The notes under the pieces are model-generated. The model was not told where the DNA came from, made no database searches, and saw nothing but the letters and a program-made list of their open reading frames with translations. This document shows positions 62,743 through 64,000 of a DNA stretch of 64,000 nt, one piece after another. The stretch spans positions 7,202,501 through 7,266,500 of the forward strand of contig NC_134770.1 of the NCBI RefSeq assembly GCF_050436995.1, written 5' to 3'. Both the position numbers and the translations under genes were made by a program. This DNA comes from Anticarsia gemmatalis (lineage: Eukaryota; Arthropoda; Insecta; Lepidoptera; Erebidae). How positions within the stretch are numbered: the first letter of the stretch is position 1; every line of letters begins with the position of its first letter.

Positions 62743-64000
62743 TTATAAGCCTAAAGCAGGAAAACTATAGTTATAGTTTCAACTACTAGTATCTCATTAC
62801 CACTTTACTATAACCGACAAATTTCATTTACTTTGCCCAGCTGTGGGTAGACAGGGTATCTATATTGGTAGTGAAGTGAGACAACGATATATGTGCGAGC
62901 GAGACGACTATATGTAACCTGACACCGGCACATCTGCGGACTAAAAGCGAACAGGCACGCACTTGGGACTTTTGTTGTTGAAATTATTGTTGTTTTTTTC
63001 TTACTGTACTTATTTTGAGTGTTTCAGCTGCTTGTAAAGGTTTCATAATATTAGTATTTTTAGATTGTGTAAAGTACTAAGTTTAATTTATGCTAAGAGT
63101 TACATTGTGTAGTTATAATAGAGTTGATTTGAAACGGAATCGTAATTTGCGTTTGGGTTCGCGATAAAGGCGTAATTTCTAGTGTCCCTATTATGTCTGA
63201 AAATGAGTGGGATTTCATACACCTCGTACATAATTATTATAAAATGATAACATACCCTTTTCTAGTCTCAGGGAAATCAGACGTGAAGTCATTAAAACGA
63301 AAACATAATGTAGACGATATTTTATAAATTTCTTCATGTAAATCCATGAAATGCAAATATTATTCCATTTATATCATTAAATTATCTACAGCTACTACCA
63401 AGAAGTACTACTACCCAATATAAAAACAATATGCCTTTAAATTAAATGAACTGAAAAACAAAAAAGGGACTGTGTCCCTTATGAAACTAGACAACGAAAT
63501 CTTTCCGCTACTTCTTCAAACTTAACCGAAAACAACCGAATCTGTAAGAAAATATTATCTATTACACAACAAAAGTATTATATTTCAACAAACAAAAATG
63601 TTTTTTTTTTCTCAATATTTCAAACAAAAAGGTTCTAATACGTTAAATCCTGTTCGTATTTGATCAAGTGGAAGCTCTCGGCTGAATGGACAGGAGACCT
63701 GGATCTTTGCCGACTTTGAAAAAAAAAACAATCTTTTTAATCTGTGGCGGTGGACAAAGGACTTTTGTTTTGGCGCGCAAATTTTGTTTTTGACTATTTT
63801 TTGTGATTTTAATAAGTTGCTTTAAAAGAATAATTTAATTGTTTTTATGTAAATTGTATGTGGTGCTTAACAATTATATTATTGGTACTGTCGGGAGATT
63901 ACACCACTTTTTAAGAATACTGCACAGTTGGTTAGTTTCAATCAAATTGGCCGCTGTGGCCGAATATCGGCCATATAAGGTCATTTACAATGTAGTTTGG
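62743..64000. other. Non-coding end of window
   Basis: No exon compatible with the open phase of sine oculis (one base needed to complete the codon) and no other gene was recognised. It is AT-rich, with a slightly GC-richer patch at 62880-62960. Confidence 0.5.

Overview
The window looks like nuclear genomic DNA of a moth, probably a noctuoid lepidopteran (inference). The background is AT-rich. Genes are split by short introns with GT-AG ends. The spaces between them are packed with short non-autonomous mobile elements of lepidopteran type: tRNA-headed SINEs, Helitron-like elements ending in a hairpin plus CTAG, hAT-type elements with 8-bp target duplications, and small foldback elements. No bacterial, viral or CRISPR content was seen.

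Four protein-coding genes could be assembled by hand from splice sites and reading frames. (1) At 766-2587 on the minus strand is a small C2H2 zinc-finger protein (5 exons, 215 aa, four fingers). (2) At 3350-6655 on the plus strand is pICln/CLNS1A, the Sm-protein chaperone of the PRMT5 methylosome (6 exons, 208 aa). It is divergent from the zinc-finger gene, with about 760 bp between the two start codons. (3) At 12885-25057 on the minus strand is RCC1 (Drosophila Bj1), the chromatin-bound nucleotide exchange factor for Ran. Ten exons encode the seven-bladed propeller; after a shared acidic linker exon there are two possible C-terminal ends, one short and very basic (stop at 15724) and one long and acidic (stop at 12885). 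(4) At 45999-58458 on the plus strand are the first five coding exons of sine oculis (Six1/2 class), covering the whole SIX domain and homeodomain. Its C-terminal exon(s) lie beyond position 64000. A GC-rich, CCAAT-box-containing segment at about 37440-37840 that ends in a consensus splice donor is a candidate distal promoter and 5' UTR exon for it, joining an acceptor at 45473.

Layout: 1-6.9 kb, zinc-finger and pICln pair; 6.9-12.6 kb, AT-rich spacer; 12.6-25.5 kb, RCC1; 25.5-37.4 kb, repeat-rich spacer with a 46-bp tandem array and a diverged local duplication; 37.4-45.5 kb, presumed first intron of sine oculis; 45.5-64 kb, sine oculis coding exons embedded in repeats. No operon-like or new multi-gene system is visible. 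The genes are unrelated housekeeping functions (snRNP assembly, Ran cycle) plus one developmental transcription factor.

The most noteworthy items are the two alternative RCC1 tails, a hAT remnant that keeps its 8-bp duplication and a recognisable transposase C-terminus, two Helitrons joined head-to-tail with no spacer, a 480-bp foldback element carrying three hairpins, and a six-copy palindromic repeat family. All exon boundaries are manual calls; no alignment or RNA evidence was available.
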